In this document: positions 40,881 to 56,242 of the stretch, piece by piece
Layout of the letters: each line of letters opens with the position of its first letter
How positions within the stretch are numbered: the stretch's first letter is position 1
Assembly (NCBI RefSeq): GCF_004770155.1
Contig: NZ_RQFA01000061.1
Coordinates: forward strand, 144,446-208,445
Direction of reading: 5' to 3'
Source: Leptospira gomenensis
GTDB lineage: Bacteria > Spirochaetota > Leptospiria > Leptospirales > Leptospiraceae
DNA: 64,000 nucleotides
Position numbers and translations under genes: made by a program
Notes under the pieces: model-generated
The model's database searches: none
Seen by the model: only the letters and a program-made list of their open reading frames with translations
Told to the model about the DNA's origin: nothing

Positions 40881-42491
40881 CTATACTTTCAGATCGAGCA
40901 ATTTCTCGTTTTTCCTTTCGGTTTTTTCCGAAAAAGGGTTAGCTTCGGGCGAATTTTCTTCGGAGAAAAATTCTTCGTCCTCGTAAAAAGTGCTTTTGTA
41001 ATTCGGGTTTTGTTCCGCGTCGAAAGCCTCGAAAAAAGGGCGAGAATCGCGTCCGCTTTTATCGGACTCCGCGTTGAAAGCGAACGATCCCTCTTGTTCC
41101 CTTACTTCGATCACCAGTGATTCCAATTCTAAGCCGCTCGCTTTCAGTTCCTGTTTGAGATTGGCGAGCTCGGCGCCTAATTGTTGTTTAACGAAATCGG
41201 ATTCTACGAGAAGTTTTCCGCGGATCACGTCCTTGTCCGTCGATATGGAAAGCGACATGTGACCGAGATCCTTCGGGTTCATTCGAATACTCGCGACGGT
41301 TTTACCTTCCCCGAGAATCTGAACCCTCGCGGTTCGGATCAGGGATTGGAAATTTTTTTCCATGTCTTTTTTGGACAGGGAGGCGAACCCTTCCTTCCCT
41401 TCGCCGGTTTCGGTCCTGAATGAGGAGGTTTCGCGTATGGAAGAGGTTCCGGATAACGTGTTCCCTTTGATAAGAGAAGAATAGGAATCCCCGTTTCCGG
41501 AACGCGAAGACTGTTCCTGGCCGGAAGAGGATTTTCCCGAGGACGAATCGCCAAATTGTTGTAATACGGCGGTTTTGATCTCCTCTCTCGCGGAATTTTT
41601 TATCGCGAGATACGAGTCGGTTTTTTTATCGCGACTGATTTTCCATTTTTCGGAATCGAGAGCGACTTCCTTCGAAACTTCCGCTTTGACCTCTTCCGAT
41701 GCCGCGGTTTGCGCTTCTTTTCCGGAAACTTTTTTTTCTCCGAGTTTGAATTCCTTTACTTCTTCCTCCGCGTTCCGTAGACGGACGGCCGTTCCGGAAT
41801 GGGAGGTTTCGGCGAGTTCTTCGTTGCGAGACGTTTCTTCTTTTTTGAAATGAGGACGTTTGATTTCTTTGGAAGTTTCCACAGGAGAAGACGAGTCCTG
41901 GGTCGTGTCTTCGAATCCGATCGATGATTCCTTTGTTTTCGTGTTTTCTTCGGGGTGATGAGTTTCCTCTTCCCTCCGGAAAAACGTTTCCAAGGTTTCG
42001 TTTTCGGATCTTGATCCGGTTTCCACGGTTTCCGCGTCGATCTCGGTTTCGATCTGATTTTGAAGTTCGTCTACGATGACGGCTTCGATTTCGGGATCCA
42101 CGGTTTCGTTCGTTTTGGCCTCGGCGACCAAAAACCAGGGAAGCGCTGTCACGTTAGTCGCTTCTTGCAAATCCGCTGTCGGTTCCGTTTCGGTTTTTTC
42201 CTCTTCGACCGAAGGTTCGTCTTTTACGACGACGTTTTCGATTTCCTCCGGCTCCGAATGATTCGTTGTTTCGTTGTTAGGTGATTGCGCTTCCGACTTC
42301 GAGGTCGGCTTTAAAACTCCACTGAGAGTTTCATCCAGTCCTTTCTGCGCGGAACCCTGTAGAGTTTTCATTACGTCAAGAAAAGATGTTTTTCCGATCA
42401 ACGCGCCCGTCGCGCTGGTTAGGTTCGGTGTGGAACCGGTTTGTGTCTGAGGTTTGAATTCTGAAATCGTAAGATCGCCGGAAATATTCAT
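40881..42491 (-). CDS. fliK: Flagellar hook-length control protein FliK
   Basis: The 536-residue protein has a long, Glu/Thr/Ser/Lys-rich disordered N-terminal part and a conserved C-terminal FliK domain (about 390-500) with [21 protein letters not shown] and [14 protein letters not shown]. This is the molecular-ruler layout: a stretched region for length and a domain that switches FlhB export. Its acidic middle (many Glu) is typical. GGAGCG lies before the ATG. It is first in the run to flgD and flgE, and a 53-bp tandem repeat lies in the gap upstream. Confidence 0.88.
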   Translation of the reverse strand: MNISGDLTISEFKPQTQTGSTPNLTSATGALIGKTSFLDVMKTLQGSAQKGLDETLSGVLKPTSKSEAQSPNNETTNHSEPEEIENVVVKDEPSVEEEKTETEPTADLQEATNVTALPWFLVAEAKTNETVDPEIEAVIVDELQNQIETEIDAETVETGSRSENETLETFFRREEETHHPEENTKTKESSIGFEDTTQDSSSPVETSKEIKRPHFKKEETSRNEELAETSHSGTAVRLRNAEEEVKEFKLGEKKVSGKEAQTAASEEVKAEVSKEVALDSEKWKISRDKKTDSYLAIKNSAREEIKTAVLQQFGDSSSGKSSSGQEQSSRSGNGDSYSSLIKGNTLSGTSSIRETSSFRTETGEGKEGFASLSKKDMEKNFQSLIRTARVQILGEGKTVASIRMNPKDLGHMSLSISTDKDVIRGKLLVESDFVKQQLGAELANLKQELKASGLELESLVIEVREQEGSFAFNAESDKSGRDSRPFFEAFDAEQNPNYKSTFYEDEEFFSEENSPEANPFSEKTERKNEKLLDLKV

Positions 42492-42657
42492 TCTACGCTC
42501 CGCAGTATTAAAATCGATCTTTCGCTGAATTCCTTGACGGTTTTTTATATTATCTTCTTCCCTTTTGTGATTATGTCGCGCGTTCGTTTTTGGGGTATTG
42601 AAAATCGAGGAACGGCCGGCGAATGATCGGAACGAAACCGTTTTTTTCGGAAAAGAT

Positions 42658-42850
42658 GTGGGAACTCACACGGATTCATGGGCGACGAAAGATTCTCCCG
42701 TCAAACTTACGTGGGAACTCACACGAATCCACGCACGACGAAAGATTCTCCCGTCAAACTTACGTGGGAACTCACACGAATTCACGGGCGACAAAAGATT
42801 CTCCCGTCAAACTTACGTGGGAACTCACACGAATTCACGTACGACAAACA
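42658..42850. repeat. 53-bp direct tandem repeat (VNTR), about 3.6 copies
   Basis: Three complete copies begin at 42658, 42711 and 42764, and a fourth partial copy at 42817. Each opens with GTGGGAACTCACACG and ends with CCCGTCAAACTTAC. Copies differ by only a few bases (for example GGATTCATGG / GAATCCACGC / GAATTCACGG). It lies in the 381-bp gap between the 429-residue gene and fliK, near the fliK start. There are no unique spacers, so it is not a CRISPR array. The motif GTGGGAACTC also occurs at 63811 inside the DUF1564 gene. Confidence 0.9.
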
Positions 42851-42872
42851 AAAGCCGAGTTTGAAAAACCTA

Positions 42873-44162
42873 TTATTTGCAGGCTTTTTGTTTCCGGATC
42901 ATATCGGAAAGTCGATTCTCTTCTTCTTGAGTGATCGTATGACGCTTGAGAACCGACTCCGCAATGGGAATCGAGGCCGGATCTTTGTTAACACATTGAC
43001 TGAAAAATTCGATCGCCTCCGCTCTGGTGTTTTGATTTTCCTTACCGAGACGAATCCTATGAAGTTCGAGTTTTTTTTCCCGCGTGGAAGTATCTACGAT
43101 CAGATAATCTTCGTAACACTCCTTGATAAGATGATCGGGAAGATCGGTGATCGCGCAATTTTTCTTGGAAGCGGTGGATTTTTTTTCCGGTTCACCTACG
43201 ATGCGTTCGGCGATTTTTTGGGATTCCGAGTCGTCACGGGTCGGATTGACGACCAAAGTTTGATTTTTTTTCTCTTCCGATTTCTTCGGTTCCGTTTCCC
43301 GATTTTTCGGAGCTTCTTCGATTTGTTTAGCCGTCTGTTTCGGCTCGACCGTTTCCGGAAGTAGAATCCGATTTTCCGGGACGGGCTCCTTTTTCAAAAG
43401 ACGATCGAAAAAAAAGTCTATCATAAAAACTGAATATCTTTGAATTTTTTCCTCGTCGTGGAAATTGTTCACCGCTTTTTTCGCGTTTTTTGCGGCGCCG
43501 AGAATGTCCGCTTTGGAAGATTTGGCATTCTCCAAATCCTTCACCGTATAAGCAAGACTCTGGTGGAATTTTTTCCGATAGGATTGATTCCAATTCAACG
43601 CCGATTCTCGAAGAAGATCCTGAAATAGGGAAAAACTTCTGTCCCTCTCTTTCAGTTTTTTTTGCACCATCTCACGGTAAAGTTTACGGAGATCGTCGTC
43701 CTGCGCGGAGCGTTGCGGAATCTTCTGCGGAACGGTCGCGACCGAATCTTTTTTTTTGTCGGCATCAAACCAGGTATAAACCGTGTTCAAAACGCCGTCT
43801 ACGACGGATTGAAAGATATCGCCGATGAGGGAAGTCTGTTTCGATTTTTTGTTTTTATCCGCGACGAGTTTTCGATAGATCAATTCATATTCAAGATTTC
43901 TACTTTTCTGAAGTTCGTCGTATTTGTCCGTAAGACTTTTTTTTAGAATCCTCCAATCCTGATAAAGATCTCCGCTTTTTCTAAGAAACGGAGACAACCC
44001 CTTCGTGGAAACCTCGTCCAACGAAGTTTCGTTTTTTCTAAATTCCGAACGAAAGTGTTCCAGGGTTTTTGTTTCTATCTCGCGATAGTGTTCGTTTAAC
44101 AATTCGGTGTCCTGAAAGGACTCCATTACGATCGGAGTTTGATCCGGAGTTATCGAAGGCAA
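42873..44162 (-). CDS. Coiled-coil protein of unknown function beside fliK
   Basis: The 429-residue protein is mainly helical and highly charged, with a low-complexity Glu/Lys/Pro region (about 265-330) and a short hydrophobic patch [21 protein letters not shown] (about 112-132; listed here in part as [15 protein letters not shown]). No domain is recognised. The TTG start at 44162 is favoured because GGAG lies 8 nt upstream in the end of the thioredoxin-like gene; the next ATG at 44126 has no ribosome site. It is 5 bp from that gene and ahead of the VNTR and fliK, so it could be a flagellum-linked or envelope protein, but this is position only. Confidence 0.6.
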   Translation of the reverse strand: MPSITPDQTPIVMESFQDTELLNEHYREIETKTLEHFRSEFRKNETSLDEVSTKGLSPFLRKSGDLYQDWRILKKSLTDKYDELQKSRNLEYELIYRKLVADKNKKSKQTSLIGDIFQSVVDGVLNTVYTWFDADKKKDSVATVPQKIPQRSAQDDDLRKLYREMVQKKLKERDRSFSLFQDLLRESALNWNQSYRKKFHQSLAYTVKDLENAKSSKADILGAAKNAKKAVNNFHDEEKIQRYSVFMIDFFFDRLLKKEPVPENRILLPETVEPKQTAKQIEEAPKNRETEPKKSEEKKNQTLVVNPTRDDSESQKIAERIVGEPEKKSTASKKNCAITDLPDHLIKECYEDYLIVDTSTREKKLELHRIRLGKENQNTRAEAIEFFSQCVNKDPASIPIAESVLKRHTITQEEENRLSDMIRKQKACK

Positions 44163-44166
44163 AGTT

Positions 44167-44718
44167 TTACTCCTTCCACTTGATGGAACAACCCATCGAA
44201 GGCATTTGATTGATCGGAGCCGGATTTCCTTTTACCAGTTGATGGACTGCGTTTTCCAATTCCTTACGGGAAACCTGCTTTTCATTCTTCCAGTTGTCGT
44301 CCATTCTACCGTGATAGTACAAAGTATGATCCGAGTCGTAGAGAAAAAGATCGGGAGTGCACACGGCCTTCAAACTTCTTGCGACGTTTTGCTCCGCATC
44401 GATCAGATACGGGAAAAAAATTTCCAATTCTTGGATTTTTGTCTTCATCGCATCCGGAGAATCGTCCGGATAATCGGGGTGAATGTTCGGATTCAAGGCC
44501 GCGGTTTTCACTCCCAACGAAAGGATTTCCGCGGCAAAACGGATCAATCGCGGCCAGATAGCCTGCGCATACGGACAATGATTACACGTCACCACAAGCA
44601 ACAAACCAGTGGAACCGAACAGGGAATCGGAATCATAAACGGTCCCGTTCGGATCCGGAAGTCGGAACGCGGGAAGAATACTTCCTAACGGAATTTTTTC
44701 GGATTCGAGAAGAGCCAT
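44167..44718 (-). CDS. Thioredoxin-fold (AhpC/TSA-like) protein
   Basis: The 183-residue protein has a peroxiredoxin/thioredoxin-like fold: an extended opening ([15 protein letters not shown]), the active segment [16 protein letters not shown] with a CxxC motif (near residue 45), and a conserved [25 protein letters not shown] with cis-Pro-like TPD. It matches a widespread group of cytoplasmic thioredoxin family proteins whose role is probably thiol-dependent redox chemistry. No signal peptide is present. A C-terminal Cys (GCSIKW) is a family mark. It is likely transcribed together with the gene downstream. Confidence 0.8.
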   Translation of the reverse strand: MALLESEKIPLGSILPAFRLPDPNGTVYDSDSLFGSTGLLLVVTCNHCPYAQAIWPRLIRFAAEILSLGVKTAALNPNIHPDYPDDSPDAMKTKIQELEIFFPYLIDAEQNVARSLKAVCTPDLFLYDSDHTLYYHGRMDDNWKNEKQVSRKELENAVHQLVKGNPAPINQMPSMGCSIKWKE

Positions 44719-44851
44719 TCTGGACTTACAGTGAAGTCAGGCTTTTTTCATGAAATTATTTTTTTATCAAAAGTAATCAGTTTTTTACAAAGATTTCAAA
44801 TGATAAACAGCAAACTTTTTTGCAATCGTCGTTTTCGTTGAACGGAATCGC

Positions 44852-44889
44852 GAAAAAAAACCGCCCTCCGGGGAAGGAAGTCGGTTTTT
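44852..44889 (-). terminator. Rho-independent terminator after carB
   Basis: On the minus strand, AAAAACCG and CGGTTTTT arms enclose a GC-rich loop region, followed by a run of eight T. It lies immediately after the carB stop codon. Confidence 0.65.
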
Positions 44890-44890
44890 A

Positions 44891-48211
<3,321 letters not shown>

Positions 48212-48252
48212 ATTAAAATACAGAATTTTAGCAAAGCCCTATCCTTCAAGCA

Positions 48253-50639
48253 TCAATTTCGAAGAGGAAACAAATACTCCCCCGCTTTCCTGAATTTTCC
48301 GGAATCGAGCAGAAAGGATCGAAGCGAATCCTTTAAGGAGGCACATTCCGAAACCGCAAGGACCCGTTCGTTCCAAGGATCGGCGATCCGATCATAACAA
48401 TTCCAGAGGACTCCGTTTTCGGAAGGAATGTAGATCAGTTTTTTTCTTCCGTTTTGTAAAGACCTATGTTTGGAAACGACCACACTTTCTTTCGCGTACG
48501 GATCCGAGACCGAAATAAAAGGAAACTCCCCCGATTCGATCGAATGAAGTCCGATGATGTTCGGATAAAAAATTCTTTCCTTTTGAAAGAAATGATTTCC
48601 GCGATCGCTAAACCAAATCCCCGTTTCCGAATACACCGTCCGATCGTCCGTCCAGGATTTCGACCGGAAGACTCGGTTCAAATTCCTTCCTTTACGATCC
48701 TCGATCTCTTTTCGTAAAATTTCGTTTTTCGGATGGTCCGGATTTTTTTCCAAAACCTCGGAAAGGAGCGTGGGGAATAAATCCAAGGAGCTGGTGATTC
48801 CCGAAAATTCGAAACCGGCCGCTTTGCCTCCGGGGAATTTGATCAATAGAGGAACGTGTGTCACACCTTCTCCGCGCAGATGTTCTCCGTGACCGTGACC
48901 GTGATCCGATTCGAAGAGAGATTCTCCGTGGTCGCTCGTCAAAACGATCAAAGTGGAATCGTATAGTCCGTTTTCTTTCAACCTGCGTACGATCTTCCCG
49001 ACGGAATCGTCGAAGGACGATATCGAAGCCCGAAACAGCCCGCGAATCTGTTCCCGATCCTCGACGTTCGCGGGGGAGGAATCGCTCGGATCCACGAACT
49101 TATAGTATTTGTATTTTCCATAATATTCAGGATTTGTAAACTTCTTGTAAAACGGGTACGGAGGACTGAAGGGAAAATGTGTGACCGAGGAAAAAAACAC
49201 GACGAAAAAAGGACGACCATCGCCTTCGATCGAGTTCCAAAGATCCGGAAGAATTCTGGAATCGTCCCCCAGACTCGGAAGTCCCCGCAGAGAAACGTCG
49301 TATTCCCCTCCTCCCGGAATAGAACCCGTATAAAACGGAAGAAGGAATATCTGCGATTCCAAAATCCTCTGCGCGGTCAAAGTCCCCGCGTGAAAGTTCG
49401 GGGCCTTTACCGTTTCGAATCCCCAATCGGCTCTCGAAAAGATATCTCCCGCAAAGGAAGAAACGGCCTCGGTGCGATAACCGAGTCGGCGTAAAATTTC
49501 CGGAAGGGTTTTCGCGAATTCACGATTGAGACCGGAACGATCCTCCGCGTCCGGAAACATATCCTGGATTCCGTGGATAAAACTCGGTTTCCCGGTGAGA
49601 AGATCCGCCCAAGCCGGAAACGTCCTAGGAATGGTGGTATGATGATCCCGGTAAATCGCGGAATCCTTTGCCAGCAAATCTATGTTAGGCGTAATATCGG
49701 ACCGTCCTACGGCGAATCCCATCTGATCGGCCCGCAAACTGTCCGCGGAAAGGATCAATATGTTCGGAAGCCCTTCTGCGGGCGTTCCGACGGAGGAAAC
49801 GTTCACGGAGGAAAACTTCGGCGAAAAAAAGAGGAACCAAAACGCCGGAACGAGCCAAAACAGGGGAATTAATTTATATTTTTTGAATATTACAGAAATT
49901 ATATATATCCAGGAAACGGAGAAAATTCCCGGAACGTTCCCCAACCTATGAAAAAACCAGAGAGAAACGCAGAAAAGGGCGAGCCGTATCGCGGAAGCGG
50001 CGTCTCTTTCCCGCGAGTAAATCCGAAACGCCGAGCACAAACAACCCGCCAAAATGAGAAACGAGGCAGTTTGCGGCACGATCGGAGTCACGTGATCCGT
50101 CAAAAAAAACAGAAACAAACGGAGAAATGAAACGCGATCGAAGAAGAATTCCCCGTACATCTGCGGATAGGTCAGAACCGAGTGACACCAGATCAAAAAA
50201 ACGAACGATACGAAAACGATCGTCTGTTTCGAAAACGAATTCGAAGTTACGATTCCCTGATTCTCCGTTTTCTCCAGCCGGGACGACTTCGTTGCAACCG
50301 CGGAATTCCTACGCGACGTTTTCCAAAACGATCCTACATCGTGTTCGAAACCCACGGAAATCAAAAGTCCGATCGCCCCGAATACCGCTCCGCTCGAAAG
50401 GGCGGTTTTGCAATAATCCTTGAGAAACAAAGGAGCAAAGGATAAGAACAAGGCTTTGAATTCGGAAAGATCCACTCCCATCACGTGAAAGGAGGAATTG
50501 AGAAGAAGTGTGACGATCGAAATTCCGACTCCGATTGCAAAAAATCGAATGTACGTTTTCGAGATTCTCGCCGAAAAAAATCTCCGAATCTCGCCGACGG
50601 CGGTCCTCGAAAACTCGGAATCGAATACCAATACCGGTT

Positions 50640-50643
<4 letters not shown>
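48253..50643 (-). CDS. Membrane-bound alkaline-phosphatase-superfamily (sulfatase-like) protein
   Basis: The 796-residue protein has an N-terminal membrane domain with several helices and a large sulfatase-fold domain (about 290-720). Metal and nucleophile blocks are [40 protein letters not shown] and [22 protein letters not shown]. The nucleophile place has Thr-Thr in front of IPR and not CxPxR, so this is not a formylglycine sulfatase; phosphoglycerol or phosphoethanolamine transferase chemistry is more likely. The TTG start at 50643 overlaps the rsmD stop (TTGA). The substrate is unknown. Confidence 0.75.
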
Positions 50644-51310
<667 letters not shown>

Positions 51311-51314
<4 letters not shown>

Positions 51315-51898
51315 GTCTGCGCCTCCGTTTTTTTTTCGATGCTCAATTCCAGGATACGGATTTTTTTATTCAGACGTTCCGAGGATTTGGATTCCCTCAG
51401 TTTGGACAGAACCCGTTTTGCCTCGTCGAATTCTTCCGCTTCGTATAAAATACACGCATACGCGTAAAGACCTTCCGCATAACGGACCGAAGACGCTCCG
51501 AATTCCAGAAAAATTTTTCCCCATCGAATTCCCGCCTCGGAGTCCTCCAATACCAGACAACGTTCCAAAAACAAAAACACCGAATTGTAGAAGATTCCAG
51601 GATGGGAACGTTTCCGTTCGTAAATGCTGCGAAGCGTTTTGTCGATCTGCTCGGGATCTTTTTCCGCAGCCGTATACAAAAGAAGAATCCTGTAATCCAC
51701 TTCCTCCCGGCTGAGCGCCGGCCGCGAAACCCTTACCAAGGTATCATAGTTTCCCTTTTTGTAAAAATCGTAAACGTCGCTGAAATCGGTGGCTCGAAGA
51801 ATTTTTTGCGGAAAAATAAGAATGAATATGAGTGCAAACCCGGCGACACGTTGTACCGTTTTCCCGAAAGAAGACGGATAACGCCGGATTGGAATCAA
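51311..51898 (-). CDS. Exported helical-repeat (TPR-like) protein
   Basis: The 195-residue product has a signal-like or anchor segment ([14 protein letters not shown]) and then paired amphipathic helices with TPR-like spacing ([52 protein letters not shown]). TPR-type repeats usually hold partner proteins. The last repeat is the best match. Its TTG start at 51898 overlaps the zinc-ribbon stop (TTGA), and its stop overlaps the rsmD start (TTGA). Partner unknown. The reading frame extends further upstream without a ribosome site. Confidence 0.65.
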
Positions 51899-52092
51899 AG
51901 TTCGATCACTGCCGAGGAACCGCACATCGGACAAATCGCCCCTTCGGGACCGTAGTCCTCCGCTTCGTACGCGTCCTCTTCCCATCTGTGATCGCAGTCT
52001 TCGCATGCAAACGTTACAACGTCTTCCTCCGAAACGTCATCATCGTCCGTTTCTACTTCAAATTCCTCGTCAAAATCGTAATCGTATGGCAT
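51895..52092 (-). CDS. Small acidic zinc-ribbon protein
   Basis: The 65-residue product has two CxxC knuckles, CEDCDHRW and CPMCGSS, which should bind one zinc (rubredoxin-like/zinc-ribbon fold), after a very acidic N-terminus ([21 protein letters not shown], i.e. mostly Asp/Glu in residues 3-24). Such proteins often act as adaptors with nucleic acids or proteins. The ATG at 52092 is used; a TTG at 52128 is possible but overlaps the divergent gene. It is the first gene of the TTGA-coupled run to rsmD. Function unknown. Confidence 0.65.
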   Translation of the reverse strand: MPYDYDFDEEFEVETDDDDVSEEDVVTFACEDCDHRWEEDAYEAEDYGPEGAICPMCGSSAVIEL

Positions 52093-52187
52093 AAGATCCA
52101 ACGGAATCAGAGGTTGCCTCGGTGTCAAGTTTTAGGACCTCGAACGACTCCAAAAAATACGTGAACCCTGGAGAGAGGGATAAAAAA

Positions 52188-53204
52188 TTGGGACTTGTTA
52201 TGCTGTATCAATCCGGTCTCAAAAGTTATAAGAAAAAAACCAGTTATAAACCGTACGTCTTCGCGGCGCTTCTTTTAGTAGCCGTAGCGACGGGCTTTTT
52301 TTTCCGGCAGGATATCAAAAATCTTTTCGCCGGCGACAGAAAGATCCTGCTCGAAAAGGAACGTAAGTCGATTCAGCAACAGATCGCCGCGGGCACTCTG
52401 GAGGAAGGTTCCGTAAAGGGTTTTCAGAGCGCCGCCAAGGATTACGCGACGGCCAATCCCACGGACGAATTCGGGTATTTTTATATCGCATTAGGAAATT
52501 ATTATTCGTTTTTGCTCAACGGATTCTCCTTCGACTCGGGCACGTTAGGCAAACTCGCCTATTCGGGGTTCAACGATTTTATCCGGGAAGACGGCTCGTA
52601 TCTTCCCATTCTTGACGAAATGTACAGAAACGCGCTTCGAGCCCGGGCCTTGGAACCGTCCCTTTCCGAAAACCAGGACAATACGTTTTTGATCGCTTTC
52701 GGAGAAACGGTAAAACAACACCTTTCGAGAAAATCCCTGACCAACTTACTCAATTCGATTTCATACGACAAACTCGCTCCGGAATTCAAAACCGGATATA
52801 CTTGGGTTTCGCTTTTGGGAGGCGCGCTTTCCGGTGACACTGAATTTTTAAAAAGAAATCTCGCAAGCCCCGAATCCGGCGGAACGATTCTGATCACCGA
52901 ACGGGAAGCCCATTTTTTGACGGCGCTTTCCGAATTCCGCGCCAACCAATACGTCTCGTCGCTGGTTTTTTTAAGGAAAGCCAGAAACGAAAACGAGGAC
53001 TTTATCACGACGAGCGCCTGGATCCTGGAGGCGAAAATTTTCAGACTACAGAACCTTCATCCCAAGGCTCTTTCGATATTGGAGGATCTATATCCGAAAA
53101 CCGAGGATAGAAAAGAGGAGATCCTACGTTTGGCGAGGGAAATCGTCGCGGAAAAACCGAACCTAAAAACGAAACTCAACCTGGAATCGGATTCGAACCG
53201 GTGA
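52188..53204 (+). CDS. Membrane-anchored TPR-like protein
   Basis: The product (338 residues from TTG at 52188) has one transmembrane segment (VFAALLLVAVATGFFF) near its N-terminus and a long helical region with TPR-like features (FGYFYIALGNYYSF, ALRARALEPS, ALSILEDLYPKTEDR). The TTG at 52188 is favoured by GAGAGGGA 8 nt upstream; an ATG at 52200 and a GTG at 52122 are alternatives. It is divergent from the zinc-ribbon operon and coupled to the next lipoprotein by GTGA overlap. The topology suggests an inner-membrane anchor with an outside helical domain. Function unknown. Confidence 0.65.
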   Translation: MGLVMLYQSGLKSYKKKTSYKPYVFAALLLVAVATGFFFRQDIKNLFAGDRKILLEKERKSIQQQIAAGTLEEGSVKGFQSAAKDYATANPTDEFGYFYIALGNYYSFLLNGFSFDSGTLGKLAYSGFNDFIREDGSYLPILDEMYRNALRARALEPSLSENQDNTFLIAFGETVKQHLSRKSLTNLLNSISYDKLAPEFKTGYTWVSLLGGALSGDTEFLKRNLASPESGGTILITEREAHFLTALSEFRANQYVSSLVFLRKARNENEDFITTSAWILEAKIFRLQNLHPKALSILEDLYPKTEDRKEEILRLAREIVAEKPNLKTKLNLESDSNR

Positions 53205-53596
53205 AAAAAAACCGCGGCGGACGTATCTCAATTTCGCTTATCATTTTATATTGTTATGCGAATTCCATATCCTGCGGTCTAAAACCGGTTCCTCCCCCCG
53301 AGGGAAAATTCTGCGATACGTGGCACAAACCGGTGGATTGTGTCGAATTGGATTTCCGCAAAGGAATATGCGATTTGGGATTCGGAAAGATTCCCCTCAA
53401 AATGAACAGCGTAGTCAGCTATCAAACGCAAGCATTGGACGGAAAAAAAATCCTAGTAGAAGTATTACACGAACACAGAGTGAAAATAACCTACCCCGAT
53501 TCCCAACCGCGAATGTTTTTAAAAACCCGGGACAAAGACGAACGCAAACGAAGATGGGAAAAGGCGAAAGAGGAATGGAACGGATTTTTTGAATAA
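53201..53596 (+). CDS. Small putative lipoprotein
   Basis: The 131-residue product has an export segment and lipobox SISC, then a Pro-rich start (GLKPVPPPEG), two Cys (FCDTW, VDCVELDF, ICDLGFG, three in all) and a basic C-terminus (RDKDERKRRWEKAKEEW). It is probably lipidated. No family is recognised. The GTG at 53201 overlaps the TGA of the TPR-like gene (GTGA), so translation is coupled and the two proteins may act together. The response regulator gene follows after a 76-bp gap. Confidence 0.65.
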   Translation: MKKNRGGRISISLIILYCYANSISCGLKPVPPPEGKFCDTWHKPVDCVELDFRKGICDLGFGKIPLKMNSVVSYQTQALDGKKILVEVLHEHRVKITYPDSQPRMFLKTRDKDERKRRWEKAKEEWNGFFE

Positions 53597-53672
53597 ACTA
53601 CGAACCCTTGCCGATTTATAAAGGATCGGAAAAATCATTTACCGAGACGGAGAGTTCGTTAAATTCAGGTCG

Positions 53673-54374
53673 ATGCCACGCACGGAAAAATCGAATTCTA
53701 CCGCGAAGTTTCCTCTCGTCTCAGTCATCGAAGACAACGATCATACGGCGTCCAACTTACGGATCCTACTCGAAGGTTCGAGCGATTTCCGTTTTTTAAA
53801 AAGGTATTCCGGAGCTCAGGAGGCCGTGGATTCGTTTCCCCGTGAAATTCCGGATATCGCCATTTTAGACATCGGATTACCCGGAAAAAACGGTCTCGAA
53901 TGCCTCAAAGAGCTGAAGGCACTGGCACCTAACACCAAATATGTGATCTACACCGTATTCGAGGACGAGGAGAAGATCGTCGAAGCGATCCAAGGCGGAG
54001 CCTCCGGTTATCTTCTAAAAGACACCTCTCCGGAATTATTCCTCGCGGAGTTGCGAGTCATCGTATTGGGGGGCGCTCCTCTGACTCCCCGAATCGCCGA
54101 TAAGATCATACGCGAATTCGCCAGACGCGAGGAAAACAAACGTCCACCGATTCAAAACGACCTAGGACTCACCGAACGGGAACTACAAATACTCAACTTC
54201 GTCGCACTCGGAATGACTTTTCCGGACATAGCCGAAGAATTGGATATTTCCAGCCATACCGTAAGCAGACATATCGAAAAAATCTACAAAAAGATGCAAG
54301 TCCATTCCCGTTCGGAAGCCATCATTCGCGGAAGAAGAATGGGGATCATCCGGGACGTTCCCGGATATCCGTGA
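53673..54374 (+). CDS. NarL/LuxR-family response regulator
   Basis: The 233-residue protein has a receiver domain (about 14-130) with phospho-acceptor Asp66 in AILDIGLPG, acidic pair ED near residue 20-21 and Lys in LLKD, and a LuxR-type helix-turn-helix (about 165-225: [43 protein letters not shown]). It regulates genes after phosphorylation by the coupled kinase. Its stop is overlapped by the kinase start (GTGA), so the regulator comes first. Targets are unknown. Confidence 0.9.
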   Translation: MPRTEKSNSTAKFPLVSVIEDNDHTASNLRILLEGSSDFRFLKRYSGAQEAVDSFPREIPDIAILDIGLPGKNGLECLKELKALAPNTKYVIYTVFEDEEKIVEAIQGGASGYLLKDTSPELFLAELRVIVLGGAPLTPRIADKIIREFARREENKRPPIQNDLGLTERELQILNFVALGMTFPDIAEELDISSHTVSRHIEKIYKKMQVHSRSEAIIRGRRMGIIRDVPGYP

Positions 54375-56230
54375 CGTGTATGTTCCCGGGCCGTCTTTCA
54401 ATAGTTTATTTTTTTATAATATTCATTTTCTATTGTTTTCCATCCGTGCCCGCCGAAAAAACCGCCCGAGCCGAACGCGGAATCATCGACCTCAGAAAAA
54501 CGGATCTCAACAAAACGACCGCGGCTCTCGACGGAGAATGGGAATTCCACTGGAAAGAACTAGCGCGAGGAACTTCGGCGATTTCAGGTCCGGTTTCGTA
54601 TCGGAACGTTCCGGGAATCTGGAGGGACTACGATCCCGCCTATCCGCTCCGAGGATACGCGACGTATCGTCTGCGCGTGTTATGCGATCGCAACCGCCCC
54701 AATCTCAAGATCGCGATTCCTCGTCTCCCGGGAGTTTATCAGGTTTATTTCGACGATCATAAGGTCTATTCCAACGGTTTTACGGGAGTGGACGCGTCTG
54801 AAACCGTGTTCATCGCTCATCCTCTCGTAAAAAACGAGATCGTCCCTTCCGAAAATTTTCTGATCACGGTTGTAGTCTCCAATTTCAAGGGAAATCATCT
54901 CAAGGGCGGAATCCGGAATTCGTTCCTGATCGGCGACGGGCAAAACCTCGATCTAAAGGAAAAACGGGACGAATGGGCGGAGATCATACTCGTAAGCGTT
55001 ATCTTCTCCTTCGGAATCTATCATATCGTGTTTTTCTTTTCGTATCGGAAGGACATAGCTCCCCTCTACTTCGCCGTTTTCTGTTTTTTGGTTTCCTTAT
55101 ATTCCTTTATCACTTCGGGAATCCAATACATGGCCTTCCCCGGTTTATCCCTCGATCTCAGGATCCGAATCGAATTCTTTTGCGAGGTCGCGTTTTTCCC
55201 TTCGGTTTATCTGATGCTTACGAAGATGTTTCCCGTTCAGTTCAGAAAAAAATGGATGTATTATTCCGTCGGGAGCGCAGTCGTATTTTTTTCCGGCATC
55301 GTTTTGTTAAACGAAGTCGATGTGGTGCGTTTGTATTCGGTCTACATGCACTTTCCTCCGTTATACGCGATCGTTTTGATCCGCGGTACTACGGACGCCT
55401 TCCGGGCAAAAGAACCCCAGGCCAAAACCATACTGATCACAGGCGTCGTTTTGGCGTTAACGATGATGAACGACGTGGTCTACGGTCTTTACGAGGTTTA
55501 TTTCCTATTTCCATACAGTTTTCCTCTGGGGCTTGTGGCTTTCGTCGCCTTGAACTCGTACATAGTATCCTCGCGGTTTACGGACGATCTGGAAAAGGCC
55601 AAGGAATTCGCGCAGTTGCAGTTGAAATACAACGAACAACTCGAACTGAGCGCGGCGGAAAGAAACAGGATCGCTTCGGACATACACGATTCCATCGGCT
55701 CGGAATTGACCGCGATACTCTTCGAATTGGAATCGAAGGACAAATCCGATCCGACGCTACGCAAACTGAAGTCGGAAGTGAACCATCTCGTTTCGAACGT
55801 GAGGGATATCGTGTTTCTCATGCGACATTCGGGAAACAATCGGGAACTCGTCGAAGACGTTATGCGCCGTTACGAGGACCGACTGCGGGGAACGGGGACG
55901 TTCGAAATAGATTCGGATATCAGGGACGTATCGAACCTACTTCGTCTCGATCAATGCCTGCACGTGCAAAAGATCTTTTTGGAGGTGATGACCAATATTC
56001 TCCGTCACGCCGAGGCTAAAAAAATTAGAATCGTATGGACGATCGACGAACCGCAAACTTTAAAACTGAAGGTCATCGACGACGGGAAACCGTTTTCCGC
56101 GGATTCCTCCGAAAAACGGGGGATCGGACTCGACAACATCGCAATGAGGGCCGAAAAACTCTCAGCAATTTACGGATTCAGACGGATCGGAACGGAGAAC
56201 GTTTTCGAAATAAAAATTCCAATTCAATAA
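54371..56230 (+). CDS. 7TM-DISM sensor histidine kinase (HisKA_3)
   Basis: The 619-residue protein has a signal/anchor segment, an extracytoplasmic 7TMR-DISM-type domain (about 30-195; jelly-roll-like sequence with [22 protein letters not shown]), seven membrane helices (about 210-405), a dimerisation/phosphoacceptor region with His439 in [13 protein letters not shown], and a C-terminal HATPase ([29 protein letters not shown]). It is the partner of the NarL regulator upstream. The DISM domain suggests a carbohydrate or small-molecule ligand. The GTG start overlaps the regulator stop. Confidence 0.88.
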   Translation: MTCMFPGRLSIVYFFIIFIFYCFPSVPAEKTARAERGIIDLRKTDLNKTTAALDGEWEFHWKELARGTSAISGPVSYRNVPGIWRDYDPAYPLRGYATYRLRVLCDRNRPNLKIAIPRLPGVYQVYFDDHKVYSNGFTGVDASETVFIAHPLVKNEIVPSENFLITVVVSNFKGNHLKGGIRNSFLIGDGQNLDLKEKRDEWAEIILVSVIFSFGIYHIVFFFSYRKDIAPLYFAVFCFLVSLYSFITSGIQYMAFPGLSLDLRIRIEFFCEVAFFPSVYLMLTKMFPVQFRKKWMYYSVGSAVVFFSGIVLLNEVDVVRLYSVYMHFPPLYAIVLIRGTTDAFRAKEPQAKTILITGVVLALTMMNDVVYGLYEVYFLFPYSFPLGLVAFVALNSYIVSSRFTDDLEKAKEFAQLQLKYNEQLELSAAERNRIASDIHDSIGSELTAILFELESKDKSDPTLRKLKSEVNHLVSNVRDIVFLMRHSGNNRELVEDVMRRYEDRLRGTGTFEIDSDIRDVSNLLRLDQCLHVQKIFLEVMTNILRHAEAKKIRIVWTIDEPQTLKLKVIDDGKPFSADSSEKRGIGLDNIAMRAEKLSAIYGFRRIGTENVFEIKIPIQ

Positions 56231-56242
56231 TATTCAAAAAAC

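Noticed and set aside
42658..42850. CRISPR array
   Set aside because: The units are contiguous and near-identical throughout, with no unique spacers and no cas genes nearby.
42598..43364. Plus-strand frames through the 53-bp repeat
   Set aside because: They run into the antisense of the 429-residue gene and change frame phase with each repeat copy; 53 is not a multiple of three, so the translated repeats do not keep one frame.
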